DNA of 64,000 nucleotides, from positions 4,650,001 to 4,714,000 of the forward strand of contig OX388348.1 of the NCBI GenBank assembly GCA_947579665.1. The letters run 5' to 3'. The position numbers were made by a program, and so were the translations under genes. This document shows, one piece after another, positions 50,801-61,418 of the stretch; positions within the stretch are counted from its first letter, which is position 1; every line of letters begins with the position of its first letter. A model generated the notes under the pieces. That model worked only from the letters and a program-made list of their open reading frames with translations, was not told the DNA's origin and ran no database searches. Source of the DNA: Sympetrum striolatum (lineage: Eukaryota > Arthropoda > Insecta > Odonata > Libellulidae).

Positions 50801-52149
50801 TAGTTTTTGCACATGCCATTTTGGCAACTTTGCGTGCAAGGGCAAGTGTGGTCTTGTCCGAATGTGCATCATCGTCCACTTCCATGGCCTCATTGAGTCA
50901 CTGGTAACACAGAGTGGTGTATCAAACATGACTTTAGGATGATTACCAATTAAAGTTATACATATATAATATGCAATTTTAATCGTTTTTCATCGAACAT
51001 GTGCCGAAAAACATTACTTATAATGTTTGTGACGTAAAAGATATTATGAAATAAACTAATCACTTATCTTCCAAGTTTAGTTTTAACATAGTATTCAAAA
51101 ATACTGTTGTAAATTAATATTGACATCTTATACATGAAGAAAGTCATGTGCTGGCCACATCAGATTTTTTTGTGATGCATTGGAGCTACTTCTTACATAT
51201 CCAATAATATCGTTTTGATGAAATGTAGGTGTTTTCCTTGCTCTTGTTTTGATTGCTACTAGTGTTGTTTTTGATAGGGGCAGAATTTCATCGCATTTGA
51301 ACAATGGTTTCCTTTTCATGGTTATGTTTTACCCACGTATTGGTATGGATAATTTAATGTTCCAATATAGATTGTTAAAATTATAAAATACGTATAGAAT
51401 ATATGCAATAACAAATATAAATAAATTCTTTATGATATCACTTTCATAATATGTTTGTTTATAGGTTACCATAATATACTTGCATATTGTCACACAGAAC
51501 TATTAATTTTTACAATATTAATTATGTATTTTTACTGAAAATGGGTTTATACATAGGATGTATTGTGTTCTATTTTTCTGAAAAACTATTTCTTAAGGAA
51601 AATTATGAGGCCTAATTTTAAAAATTTACTCTAGTTATTGATTAATATTATTCTTTTTCAGTAGCGTAAGTGCTATTCTTTATTGGCAATATATCCATTT
51701 CCAATAGAACTTCCTATGGGAACATAATAAGTTCATAGAAATTCATTGAAATATATTCTTTGTCTATCCAGTCCTTCGGTGTATAGAGTATGCCTAGCTA
51801 GTTTGGTTTGAGTATATTATATTTTTAACACTAGCTCCGTATTGCTTTGGGCGCATGGTTATTGGTCGACGATTTAGTAGTTTTTCCCCAGGTCATTTTG
51901 GGAACTTAGTGTGCAAGGGCATGTGTGGTCTCGTCCGACTGTGCATCATCATCCACTGCCATGGCCTCATTGAGGCACTGGTAGCACAAAGTGGTGTATT
52001 GAAAATTACTTTATGATGATTACGAATTAAAGTTATATCTGTTTATCCATGTCCTACCTATTACATATAGATGTTTCTACAATCATACTTAATTATATAT
52101 TCGCTGACTTATTCATTCATAGGTGATTAAAATTGTAACCATATTTCAT
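47812..52149 (+). repeat. Array unit 9, truncated and decaying at its right end
   Basis: It matches the unit up to position 4340 and then stops. Divergence rises towards the edge: single changes appear from about 50.2 kb, then a three-base loss and several substitutions between 51.86 and 52.15 kb. It lacks the one-base deletion of units 5-8 and has the threonine-coding variant of the 63-codon frame, like units 1-3. This is the expected picture at the edge of a homogenising array. Confidence 0.93.
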
Positions 52150-52965
52150 TAATATTAGTAATTTCCTTGTAAATATTTAACAGGATCTGCTGTTATTACT
52201 GGAATATCAATTCTTATTTATAATAATATTTAAAATACTATATGTTTGTCTTAATATTCATATAGAGAATATGCACTGAATGTTATTCAAATAATACGAG
52301 AAGCTCCAGAGTGCTGCAGCTTGTGTGTAAAGTGGAGAGTGACGGAAATGGATCACTATTGTCTTCAATATGAGACCTTTGCTTAAGAGAGACACCAAGT
52401 TGCGGAGGCATTCGTTGGAAGAATGTACGAGGCCTCTTGACGGCTCCTGCGGAGAGCGAGGGAAGTATAACGGCAGCCACTGAGTGCTTTAAGTGTGGCT
52501 GCAGAGTGAGATATTATTGCATATATTGTTTTCAGTTCATTGTTTTTAAATGGTTCTCTAAGTTTTCCAATACAATGTAAGTCCTATTCATTTCTTTGAT
52601 CAAGTTTCAATGGTTTTATATCATGTCAATTTATGTTTTTTATCAGTAATGATAAGTTAATTGGGTTTCGAGGATGATACAGTGGACTTAGGATATGTGA
52701 TTGGGAAAACCAGGCATTTTTTTCATATGCTCTTCCTCCAGTTTGCCTTTGTTGAATTGTTGTGTTTTTCCGTTAGTTCTGTTGAAGTACTATTAAATCC
52801 TCTCCTTTCACAATCTCTTTGCTCCGGCTTTTCCTTTCACATTGCTCTATGCTAGATTTTTGGAGACATGATCGTAATATTCTGGTGAGCTCATAATTTT
52901 TTATATATATTTCATGCCTTATTTGAGTTGTATTATATATTTAGGTATAATATTGCAACATAATT
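52150..52965 (+). repeat. Diverged edge copy of unit positions about 370-1185
   Basis: After unit position 4340 the sequence jumps to a copy of positions about 370 to 1185, with many substitutions and small indels. The block 4341-5692 plus 1-369 (about 1.72 kb) is absent. That block contains exon-like segments A, B and C and the minisatellite. Similarity ends near 52965, where the sequence becomes unrelated. Either a deletion removed the block here, or the array unit gained it after this copy separated; the sequence does not decide. Confidence 0.85.
52267..52386 (+). pseudogene. Diverged homologue of exon-like segment D
   Basis: Open and collinear with 493-612, ending at TAA 52384-52386. It reads EYALNVIQIIREAPECCSLC, then VKWRVTEMDHYCLQYETFA, and is richer in cysteine than the array version. 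An AG (52264-52265) precedes it. On the minus strand two other frames are open here for more than 60 codons, one of which is stopped in the array units. The sequence is unrecognised, and coding status and strand are uncertain. Confidence 0.25.
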
Positions 52966-54081
52966 TTTTTAAGTGCTTCCATTCCTTACAGGTCATTCTA
53001 TTTATTCAAAACCTCAATATGTTTTTGCATTAGACACTAGGCTTTTCTACTTTTTTAAAAGTATGTATATCGAGATTTTCAAATTTTTTATGAATGATTT
53101 AAGGTTGAAATTTTGACCATGCATATGAACAGAAGTAATGGATCTTTCATGAGCGCATCTAATCATTTTCCTTGTGATCATTGGTTTGATGCACGGTTTG
53201 GAATCCATCAATCAATTAAACGCAAATATAGAGTTCCATTTTAAGAGATTCGCGATAATTGACTTGGGATTTTAGAAATTGTCAGATTATCCCAAAGCAA
53301 ATTTTTCCTTGTCATTTTGTCATAAAGAAGTCTTTGGTTTGACACCAGGTATGCTGAATACAGAATCAAATTATATATGGAATAATTTAGGTGCCTATGT
53401 CTTGGGTGGGTGAAAATTTCTCCCATTTATGAAAAATTGCTGCAACTTTTAATAATTTTTTCAATCTCTTTTCCGATTACATGCAAACATAAAATACTGC
53501 ATGTAAATAGAGATCATAAATACATTTCTTGTAAGAATTTAACGGTTTCTCTCATGATCCTTGGTTCAGAGTCAGAGCGCTATTAGCAATTCTCTGTTTT
53601 GAAAATGTGGATAAAAGATTCTTCTTTAAGGATAACCCAGGTATGATATCCTCTTAAAATATTGTATTTAATTAGTTTTATTCCTACATGGTAGGTCTAT
53701 GTTTTCACATTATCTGAATAGTGCGGGGTTCAAGACCAGGTGGCTCTACCATTTGAAATGCTTTGCGGGAATTACAATTTTTTATATTCGTTAACCAAAA
53801 GTTGAAAATCTCTTGCCAGGCATGTGAAGAGATTAAATAAATATTTCTTTAAAATAGTTTGTCTATCACCCTATGAAAATTGTGTTCTAGCAGGAGCACC
53901 ATTTGTATTCAACCATATATTTGGAAGAGGGAATACAAAATTAGGTTTGAGGGTGTACTTGATTTGATACCGTCTTTTCATTTGCATTTTCAATATGTTT
54001 TTATATAACTTTACTTGTATATACTATGAATATATTGTTAATAGATTATTAATTATTATTAGTTATTATTATTCTAGAATA
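52966..54081. other. AT-rich stretch with no supported feature
   Basis: Unique-looking AT-rich sequence. The only open frames are about 60 codons and low in protein character. A GGTTCAAGACC word near 53729 matches a Pol III B box but has no A box upstream, so no tRNA or SINE is called. Confidence 0.6.
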
Positions 54082-54170
54082 CAGTAAACCCTCACTTACA
54101 TGAATCTCAAGGGATTGGGCAAAGAGTTTGCGTTAAGAAACATTCGTACTAACCGTAGTGCAGTAAAATT
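54082..54170 (+). mobile_element. Possible pogo/Tigger-like terminus, one end only
   Basis: CAGTAAACCCTCACTTACAT sits directly after TA and continues with sequence typical of pogo-group terminal repeats (GGGATTGGGCAAAGAGTTTGCGTTAAG, shown here as a motif region at 54110-54136). TA is the target of Tc1/mariner elements. I could not find a matching inverted end downstream, so this is a fragment or a false resemblance. Confidence 0.3.
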
Positions 54171-55550
54171 GTGCAAATATACTTAATGATATACTGATGT
54201 CTATTATGTTGTTTATTTATAAGTAACAATCACAATATTTTCTATTAAGTCCTTCTTTACCTCTTTGATTGAAAAAAATATTCCATCATTAATTTTAAGC
54301 AATAGACTTGCAATAAATTGGTTAAATATTTTTATTTTACATCACAGTCAGGTATTAATTACATAAACAACCAGAGTCTTCAAAATCAGAAATTTTTGTT
54401 TATAATTTGCTATTGAAGCTAATTTTAGCATTTTTTAGGCTTAAAAAATCATGCAAAAACCTTTGCTGAAGAGCAGGGAGCATATATGTTATGGGATGTG
54501 GACTTGAGCTTTTAAAGTATCTGTCAAGATAAATATATTGGCATATCGCTGAATCACCTTATTTCATGAGTAAATAAACTCAAGTCCAAATGCATCACAA
54601 GAATATATATTAACAGTTGTAGCATTTATGTTTAAATTAGTATTCCTGAATATGTTTAAAAATCAACAAAATATACCTGAAAGCTTATACTTTTATTCCT
54701 CTTTTTGATGGTGTTGGGGATGGTGACTTTTTGAGTCCTTCTCTTGTAAAATAATGTATCTATCTTATAATTGATGCTACATAAACATGCTACAGATGTC
54801 ACGATTAGGCCATTTTGAATTTTTACTGATCAATTTTCAACAATTCTTTACTACTTACATCACATCTGTATTTGTTGGTGTTCTTGAGTTTTGAGCAGTG
54901 AAATTACGGCTTAATATTTATATCCAAACAACATGATTATAGCAAGAAGCCATCAATGCTTGTTTCTACTTTTTAATCCTAAATTTCAGGAAAAATTGCG
55001 AGATTGTAGATGAGTGGACTCTTAGAGGTGACTAAGTTGTTTTCCTCAAAGCAAAACAGTACCTTTGGATTGTCTCGGAAAAACTCTGAATCTATGACAC
55101 TGTGTTTGTTAGGAATCTTTGTGATTCTAGTGATATATTCTATAACTTTACTATTCTCATATTATAATTGACCAGAAAATTTCATACAATCTTGAGTTTT
55201 ATCATCTTATATATTTTTTTAAAGTGCTGCGAATTGTATTCTCATCATCGGAAGGTAGATATGTTAACCAACAACAGTAACAGTGAACCGATTACCATTG
55301 ACTTTTTATTAATCAAGCAATTTTATTCTCAATTATTAAAATTTAAATATTTTCTGGATATTTATTTTATAGATTATAAATAAATATATATCCATATATT
55401 TATATAAAATAGACAGTGGGTGTGTTTCTGTATATGTTCTCTAAAAACTTGTAAGTTGCAAACCTTTTTATTTACTTAAGTTAAGTCCACGGTTCAAACC
55501 CAGACAGGTCAAAATATTTTCATATGATATAGAGGTAAAATTCATTCCTT
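54171..55550. other. AT-rich stretch with no supported feature
   Basis: No convincing coding, RNA or repeat signal. A 71-codon frame at 55168-55383 is AT-rich and low in complexity. A GGTTCAAACCC word near 55489 resembles a B box but is isolated. Confidence 0.6.
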
Positions 55551-55919
55551 TTGTTGGATGGTTCATTCCTTTTTCAAAATTGAATTAGAAATAACAGTCT
55601 TCAAAAGTCGATTTAAGCGCCAAAAGAAGGAAAATAGAATAAAGAATCTTATATTGGTCGTTGAAAATCTTGCTTGATAAGAAATTGCAAATATTTTGAT
55701 AAAATATGTGAATATTTTATCGATATTTTTAGTTCATAAACAACCCATCCCCTGACGATCAAGGTATTTGTTTTTTTCTAGCTAATGTATTTATTGGTAA
55801 GAGCACATTGAGAAGATATGAGTACTTCAAATTAATGTCAGCAATAATTGATAGATTATAGGAAGAGGGAGAAATTTAATGAGATGTTAGTAGCTGCAGC
55901 TATGAATGATATGCTGTTA
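55551..55919 (+). repeat. 369-bp diverged duplication, copy 1
   Basis: This aligns to 57763-58131, which has the same overall length, with many substitutions and compensating small indels. Shared landmarks are AATTAGAAATAA, AATAGAATAAAG, CCCCTGAC, and GAAGAGGGAGAAATTTAA near the right end. The pair lies either side of the third B-box block. Confidence 0.85.
55782..55861 (+). pseudogene. Exon-like segment in duplication copy 1, stopped
   Basis: After a pyrimidine-rich TTTTTTTCTAG acceptor (AG at 55780-55781) the frame reads ANVFIGKSTLRRYEYFKLM and then a TAG at 55859-55861, where copy 2 has tyrosine; EEGEI follows. An overlapping frame a little further right (about 55853-55998) is open and protein-like (EMLVAAAMNDMLLNGKL, then SCCSKSPTPYSLIGEVEQLY). 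The ancestral exon may therefore have been longer and frameshifted here. No family is recognised. Confidence 0.3.
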
Positions 55920-56540
55920 AATGGCAAGTTGTCATGCTGTAGCAAATCTCCAACACCATATTCCTTGATCGGAGAGGTAGAGCAACTTTATGTTTGATTA
56001 TATGCAGAATGCAAAAAGAGTAATTCATAGTATTTTTATTATCTCCCTATACGTAGTATAGAGAAAGTATTGTATTTGTTACCTAATCTAATCTAAGTTA
56101 CCTTTCCTAAAATATCTCCTTAAACATGATGCATATTATCCTAATGCTATCTTCGAATAAATTTTTATTATCCTTAAACAAACATTGTCTTCCTCAAATA
56201 AAGTTTTCATTCAAAGGATATGAGTTCTAATATATAGGTTTTTTTTACATATTTTATTATAAATTTGTTTTGTTAGTTTATTGGTTTGGAAATAATTATA
56301 GCCTAGCATTTTCTATGTAGCCTTAATTATGAGGTATGTGTTACTATCAACTCTATAACAATTGTATTTATCAATTTAAATATTCCCCTTGAGAATCAAT
56401 GAGCACTTCAACTAGTCTTCTATATGACTATATATGTAAAATATAAAATAGTGTGTTTGCTCATGTTTACTAAATACTTGAGAACCAAGAGTCACACAAC
56501 TTAGAAATATTCTTATATTACTACTATATATATACATATA
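55920..56540. other. AT-rich stretch with no supported feature
   Basis: Apart from the tail of the frame open to about 55998, nothing is recognisable in this AT-rich sequence. Confidence 0.6.
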
Positions 56541-57569
56541 CGAGTAAAATGTAGCTTGCATACTGCAAGCAGATCGACAACACTAATTTCATGCTGGCAT
56601 CATATCGGGAAAGCCGTCAAAAGAAAAAAAATGGATTGAGAATATTCTGATTATTCGCTGCAATTTATTCGTCCGGCATCAAACCCGGGTCTTCCTGGTG
56701 ATACTTACTATGCAGCACAATAGAAGATCACCATCCCTAACTATGTGTGAAAATTCAAGCAGAAATATTGGCTCCAACTGACACAAACGACGTCCTACTT
56801 TTCAATAATGTAATAACCTCTCTGGATTCGAACCAAGGATGATATAGGAAATCTAAAACATGTTTTTGAAATGCATCTATGTTCTCTATCTATATGCCTA
56901 ATTTCATGTTTTAATATTCTTGGGAAGGGTTTTAAATTAATTCTTAAAAATCGGATAATTTACTGATTGTAGAGACGCCTGGTGTCGAACCTAGGAAATA
57001 TTGTTAGCTGTGAATGCACAGTATGATTTATTAGGACTTCATCTTGTTTCATACAAAGTTTGAAGTTGATGTCATGCCGGGAAGTATCTAAAACTCTTTT
57101 CTGATATCTCCATAAGAAATGCATTGAGGTATGTAAATGGCTCTCTGGGATCGAACCAAGGACCATCAGGGAATATATAAAATATGATTATGAAATATAT
57201 TTATAATCTCCAACTCCATGCCAAATTTCAAGTTTCCATGCCATCGGGAAGGGGTCCAAAAAAATCTTAAAAATCGCCACAATCCATTTTAAACGGCCGA
57301 ATTTTGCCTCGACCTAGCATCGAACCCAGGATATTTTCAGTAAAACTCATTTATGATTTCAATAGATCATGACCATATATATAGGCTCCTTGAGTTTGGA
57401 TTCTCTACCTATCCGGGAAGTATTTTTTTTTAATTCCCGAAAATCAAAGCAATGCATTTAAATGGGAAAAATCGGGACTTTGAGGCACTCTGGAATCGAA
57501 CCCATGACACTGAGGTTCAAAATCACAATTTTTCTGGCGGTTGTACGTTATGGCCAATACGTGGTAAAA

Positions 57570-57574
<5 letters not shown>
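56541..57574. mobile_element. Third copy of the six-monomer B-box element, truncated
   Basis: Starts CGAGTAAAATGTAGCTTGCA after ATA, as in the other copies, with the same hairpin at 56554-56570. Six monomers follow in the same order. B-box-like sites include 56824, 56991, 57147, 57316 (again ending in T) and 57492; the first is mutated (CAAACC). It aligns with block 1 until AAAAATTTC near 57574 and then gives way to a TA repeat, so the final part is lost. Short frames here (for example 56960-57166 minus) are shadows. Confidence 0.75.

Positions 57575-57618
<44 letters not shown>
57575..57618. repeat. (TA)22 microsatellite
   Basis: 44 bases of uninterrupted TA at the right end of the third B-box element. 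The insertion in unit 2 also ends in simple repeats, so this may be an expanded version of the element's own microsatellite tail. Confidence 0.95.
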
Positions 57619-57619
<1 letters not shown>

Positions 57620-57762
57620 TAATATACATTATTAAAAGTCAACCCCATGCAGAGGCTATTCTTAGGCTACTTACATGCTACTCTTTATTTCCCTGAAGTC
57701 CATGTTTTCTACCCAGAGGGGTGAAAACGTTTTCTTGAGAAATAAATGTCAAGGTCATTTTT

Positions 57763-58131
57763 TTGTTGCAAGGTTAATTTGTTTTTCAAACTTTAATTAG
57801 AAATAATTGTTGTAGGAAGTCAAATTAAGCACCATAAGAAAAAAATAGAATAAAGATTATTTTTGTAATCCTGGAATATCGTTTGATATTCAAGCTTGCG
57901 CACATTTTAATAAAGTATCTGAATATTTTATCAAAATTTTGTACTTGTAAACAACCCAACCCCCTGACAATAAAGGCGATTGTTAAGTCCCCAGCTCATG
58001 TATTTATCGGTAAGAAAACATTGAGAAAATATGCGCAACTCAAATTAATGTTAGGAATAAGTGCTAGATTATATGAAGAGGGAGAAATTTAAGGAGATAT
58101 TAGTAACTGCAGCTATGAACGATATACTGTG
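57763..58131 (+). repeat. 369-bp diverged duplication, copy 2
   Basis: Partner of 55551-55919. Similarity is strongest over the exon-like segment at 57995-58092 and continues through CTGCAGCTATGAACGATATA. Confidence 0.85.
57995..58092 (+). pseudogene. Exon-like segment in duplication copy 2, open
   Basis: After a TTAAGTCCCCAG acceptor-like sequence the frame reads AHVFIGKKTLRKYAQLKLML, then GISARLYEEGEI, to TAA 58090-58092. Protein similarity to copy 1 begins exactly at the acceptor, and an indel separates the copies upstream of it; both facts favour a true exon boundary. The same frame is open back to an ATG at 57883, but that upstream part is not shared. Unrecognised family; probably a fragment of a duplicated host gene. 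Confidence 0.35.
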
Positions 58132-58327
58132 AAGAATCGAGCATACATAGGTACAAATACCAGTATTTTAGAAAGTTTTTCTAATTTTATGGAAGCATCT
58201 GTATCAACCAAGTTTTATTCATATCAATGTAATTGTTAATTAAAGATTAAAACGTTTATTTTATTCCATGTCCTTGGACAGATGCACGCTCCAAGAAACG
58301 TAGTACATACCTGCATCCATATGTACT

Positions 58328-58648
58328 ATGGCATACATCAGTTTGCATCTAAAAGCGAGATTCTCATTCATTTTATGCAATCGCATGTCTTATTGTGGCT
58401 TTATTTTACATTCTGCTAATTCAATTAACGCATTCGCCTTGATGATATTGTTAAATATGCACACACTTGCTGGTAGAATTCTCCGGATTCTAAATGCAAT
58501 GGCTAGCTGTCGTACTGATGCAGAAGCTAACAGAATAGCATCGAGAGCTCGCGGAGTCGGTTTGCGATCCCAACCGACGGAGAGGCAACCGTACCGACGG
58601 GAAATGAGTTACAGAATATGGTCCCTGCATTGGAATATAGTTTTTTAG
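58328..58648. other. GC-richer island with open frames on both strands
   Basis: The plus strand has a 106-codon ATG frame (58328-58648). The minus strand is open from 58608 to a stop at 58392-58390 without an ATG. The minus reading is at least as protein-like (for example RALDAILLASASVRQLAIAF). The island around 58490-58620 is clearly richer in GC than its surroundings and holds an inverted repeat, GTCGGTT with AACCGAC (58556-58562 and 58572-58578). It could be a fragment of a DNA transposon or MITE, or of a host gene. I do not recognise it and do not call a strand. Confidence 0.2.
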
Positions 58649-60640
58649 TTAATTTAATTTGTTATTTAGTGAATTATTTTATTTGAATTTAATTCAACAT
58701 TTATATTGCATTTCAATTACGTGGGGTTAATGTTAAAACACTCCCAAATGTAGCTAATAAGCAATTACTGTGATGCATAAGCTATAATACATTAATGCAA
58801 ATATCATATTCAGCGGTAAATGAGGAATTAAAATGCATTTATGCTATATGACAGTGTCCAAATTATTGCAGTTTGTTTTTTTTCTTAAAGTGAATAATTA
58901 TATATAATAGCTAGCTGAAATGCCCGTTGATCTTCAACGGAAAAATAAACAATTATAATTACCAGTGTAACCGACTGAATTCTTATTGTAACACAGACTT
59001 CATAATTGTAGGATGATTGCCAATGCCAGGCTAAGATAATTTTGAAAGCAATAAACAAAAAAAAGTCTTAATAATATCTACAATCTACTCAATATTTTAC
59101 CTCACATATTTTGAATGAATAATTCCTTCACCCTAAGACAGCATTCGTTTAAAAAATATAAATTTAGATATTAAGTTAACATTATTTTATTGATTTTATT
59201 TTCAAGATAGTATTTTATTGATTATATTTATTTTCCTGGCTAAATTTCTTATTGCAATAGTATTTTATAATACTGTAGATGTTTTTATTGTAAACTGTCA
59301 ATGAGATAAAACTTGTAATAAATATATTATTATTATCTACAAGGTTGTATATGTAGTGAGGTAAGATGCAATATCAGTTACTATGAAAAAAGAGCATTGA
59401 GAAAGAAAAAATGTCGGTCCACATCATGAACAGGAAAACCTCTTCTCAGCCTTTCCTCCAGATATAAGTTGAGGATGGAAGTGTTGTCATATGGATGCCA
59501 TTCGAAAAGCATGGAATAAAGTAAGTTATTAATGTGTTCTTTATGTATTTTCTCATGTACTACTATGTTCTAATTAATTAAAATTTTCCATAAAAATAGA
59601 AAGATTTTGTATCTTTGATTAATAATTTCCTCTCAAAACTTTGAAATTTATTGTGAGATAAATAATTATTTTGCAAAATATGCCAATGTGTAGTCAAATT
59701 CTGATTTTTTCATACACTTCAGGAGCTTTCTCACAATATTTTGTGCGGACAAAAGTTTTTTAAAATTTCCGTGTCTCATCTTTGTTGTTAGTTAGAGTTT
59801 TAACTTGGTAATGTATATTAGGGTAATGTAGAAGTAATCCATTATGGTGAGGTAATGATTAATGTACATTGAGTTCCTTTTCTGCATATCCTCATTGCAA
59901 GGCTCATTCTTATGTATCACTTGGAATTATTATTATTTGTCAGCCAAATATAATGTTATATGCAAAAAAATCACAGAAGTGCTAAGAGCTATGGTTTTAA
60001 GTCTTTTAACTACAGCAGGCCGTATTAATTTATTTATTAGTTCACCCTTGATAAATTCATGTATATAAGAGTACAAAATTATATTCTTAGTCACAAATAA
60101 GGAATTTTATTTTAATGATTTTGAGGAAATGCTAATTCTGTACATAGAGATACATTACAAACAAGCATTTGCTAGTGGTATTTAATTTTTAAAGGAAAAC
60201 ATAAAGAATTTTAGGAATTATGATTGCATGTTGAACGTATGATGATACTTTAAGATTAGCAAAAATCGTAATGTTAAACTGAAACTTTATAAACTATTCA
60301 ATAAATATATTTTGATGATTGTAAGGTTATAGATAATTGATATATGTTCTATAGTAGTTATATAGTCATTGACTATATTGTAATTATCAGTTTATAACGT
60401 ACTGTATCACTGTACAGAATGGATTTTTGCTAGTGGAAAGAAGGTTTTTATAACTATACCACTAAGAAAACAGGTAATCATTCTGCATCACAAAGTAAAT
60501 GTTGTGCTACTTATCATTTTATTATTTGAAGACTTAGCTTAGTTTGTAAAGATATTTTAGGTACATTGTGAAGGGATTTCTCCATGCATGTTTTAATTTT
60601 CCCTGAAATTATCAAGTAACAGTGTTAGTGTTTACATTTT
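58649..60640. other. AT-rich stretch, one hairpin, no supported gene
   Basis: Apart from the hairpin at 58924-58940 I see no feature. The 68-codon frame at 59862-60068 has no support. Confidence 0.6.
58924..58940. other. Short perfect hairpin after a TA-rich GCTAGCTG stretch
   Basis: CCGTTGA-TCT-TCAACGG gives a perfect 7-bp stem with a 3-base loop, preceded by TATATAATAGCTAGCTGAAA. The arrangement resembles the end of an interspersed repeat, but no partner copy is in the window. Confidence 0.4.
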
Positions 60641-61156
60641 AAAGTTTTGAAGATATTACACCAAGTATGATAATCAATTCTCAATCTTTCGAAATTGCGA
60701 CGAAAGAATGGGCAAAATTGAATAATTTCTCTCAAATTTGAAGTTTTTTCGGCATAAAATGCACAGAATTCCAGAAAAACTTATAAAATAGCGATTCAAT
60801 ATAAATATTTTCAAGAAGTCTCTCTTTCAAAGTTATGAAAAATTTTACGAAAAAACGGGCGAAAAGTCAACATTTTTGTAAAAAATCATTTATTTGCCTT
60901 TAAATTGCTCTTAACTCGAGAACATTGTCGCCAAATAACGATTATGCCTTATATTATTATTAAGATTTCAACGAAATTGAACCAAATATGTTAAAAATTC
61001 TAAAATGTATCAAAATATTTACTGAAAATATGAGAATAACTCGAGATTTCGGTAAATAATAAATTATATTGGCGCTAAAATGCTTTTAGTTTTAAAGCTT
61101 TCGAAGATATCCACCCAAGTAGTATAACGAATTCCAATATAAATGAAATGTATACG
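60641..61156. other. AT-rich sequence, repeat-like in texture
   Basis: Recurring words such as AACTCGAGA, TTTCGAAnAT and AAATATTT suggest an old degenerate repeat. No coding signal is seen. It runs directly into the inverted satellite piece at 61157. Confidence 0.45.
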
Positions 61157-61418
61157 AAAAAATCTGATGTGGCCAGCACATGACTTTCTCCATAACCATG
61201 ATGTAAATATTTATATACGACAGTAATTTCGAAATCTATATTCCATCTAAACTTGGAAGATGAGTAATTAATATATATATATTATTATCTTTGACGTAAT
61301 AAACATTATAAATAATATTTTTCGGGACATGATCGATGAAAAACGATAAAATTGGCCTTTCGCCCATAGAGCCCAGAGCGCCCGCAAAGTACATAATCAG
61401 CAACTTCCGGTTTAACCA
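61157..61418 (-). repeat. Inverted diverged piece of the satellite unit
   Basis: This is the reverse complement of unit positions about 2034-2275, recognisable through AATCTGATGTGGCCAGCACA, AAACTTGGAAGATnAGT, AACATTATAA, GATGAAAAACGAT and AAAGTACATAATCAGC, with numerous differences. Similarity starts sharply at AAAAAATCTGATG and ends just after CAACTTCCGG, where GC-rich retrotransposon sequence begins. It is therefore either a dispersed relic into which the retrotransposon inserted, or a repeat shared with the element's 5' leader. Confidence 0.8.

Larger units (their letters stand above)
1..52149. repeat. Macrosatellite array, about 5.69-kb unit, nine copies
   Basis: The same sequence recurs head to tail with starts at 1, 5693, 13658, 19351, 25044, 30736, 36428, 42120 and 47812. 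Spacings are 5,692 or 5,693 bp, except unit 2, which is longer by an insertion. The units differ at only scattered single bases, so they have been homogenised or amplified recently. The window opens inside the array, so the phase chosen here is arbitrary and more units probably lie to the left. The right edge decays near 51.85 kb and breaks at 52149. No long open reading frame crosses the unit; it is AT-rich and mostly non-coding. A collapsed or expanded assembly could change the copy number, but the unit-specific variants argue that the units are real and distinct. Confidence 0.97.

Noticed and set aside
1..52149. CRISPR array or rDNA repeat
   Set aside because: The unit is far too long for CRISPR, and no conserved rRNA segment is recognisable in it.
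53241..53426. 61-codon minus frame; also 55168-55383 and 59862-60068 plus
   Set aside because: Short, AT-driven composition with no homology, splice or context support.
53720..53745. B-box-like GGTTCAAGACC, and a similar word near 55489
   Set aside because: Isolated words with no A box or tail, expected by chance in a window this long.
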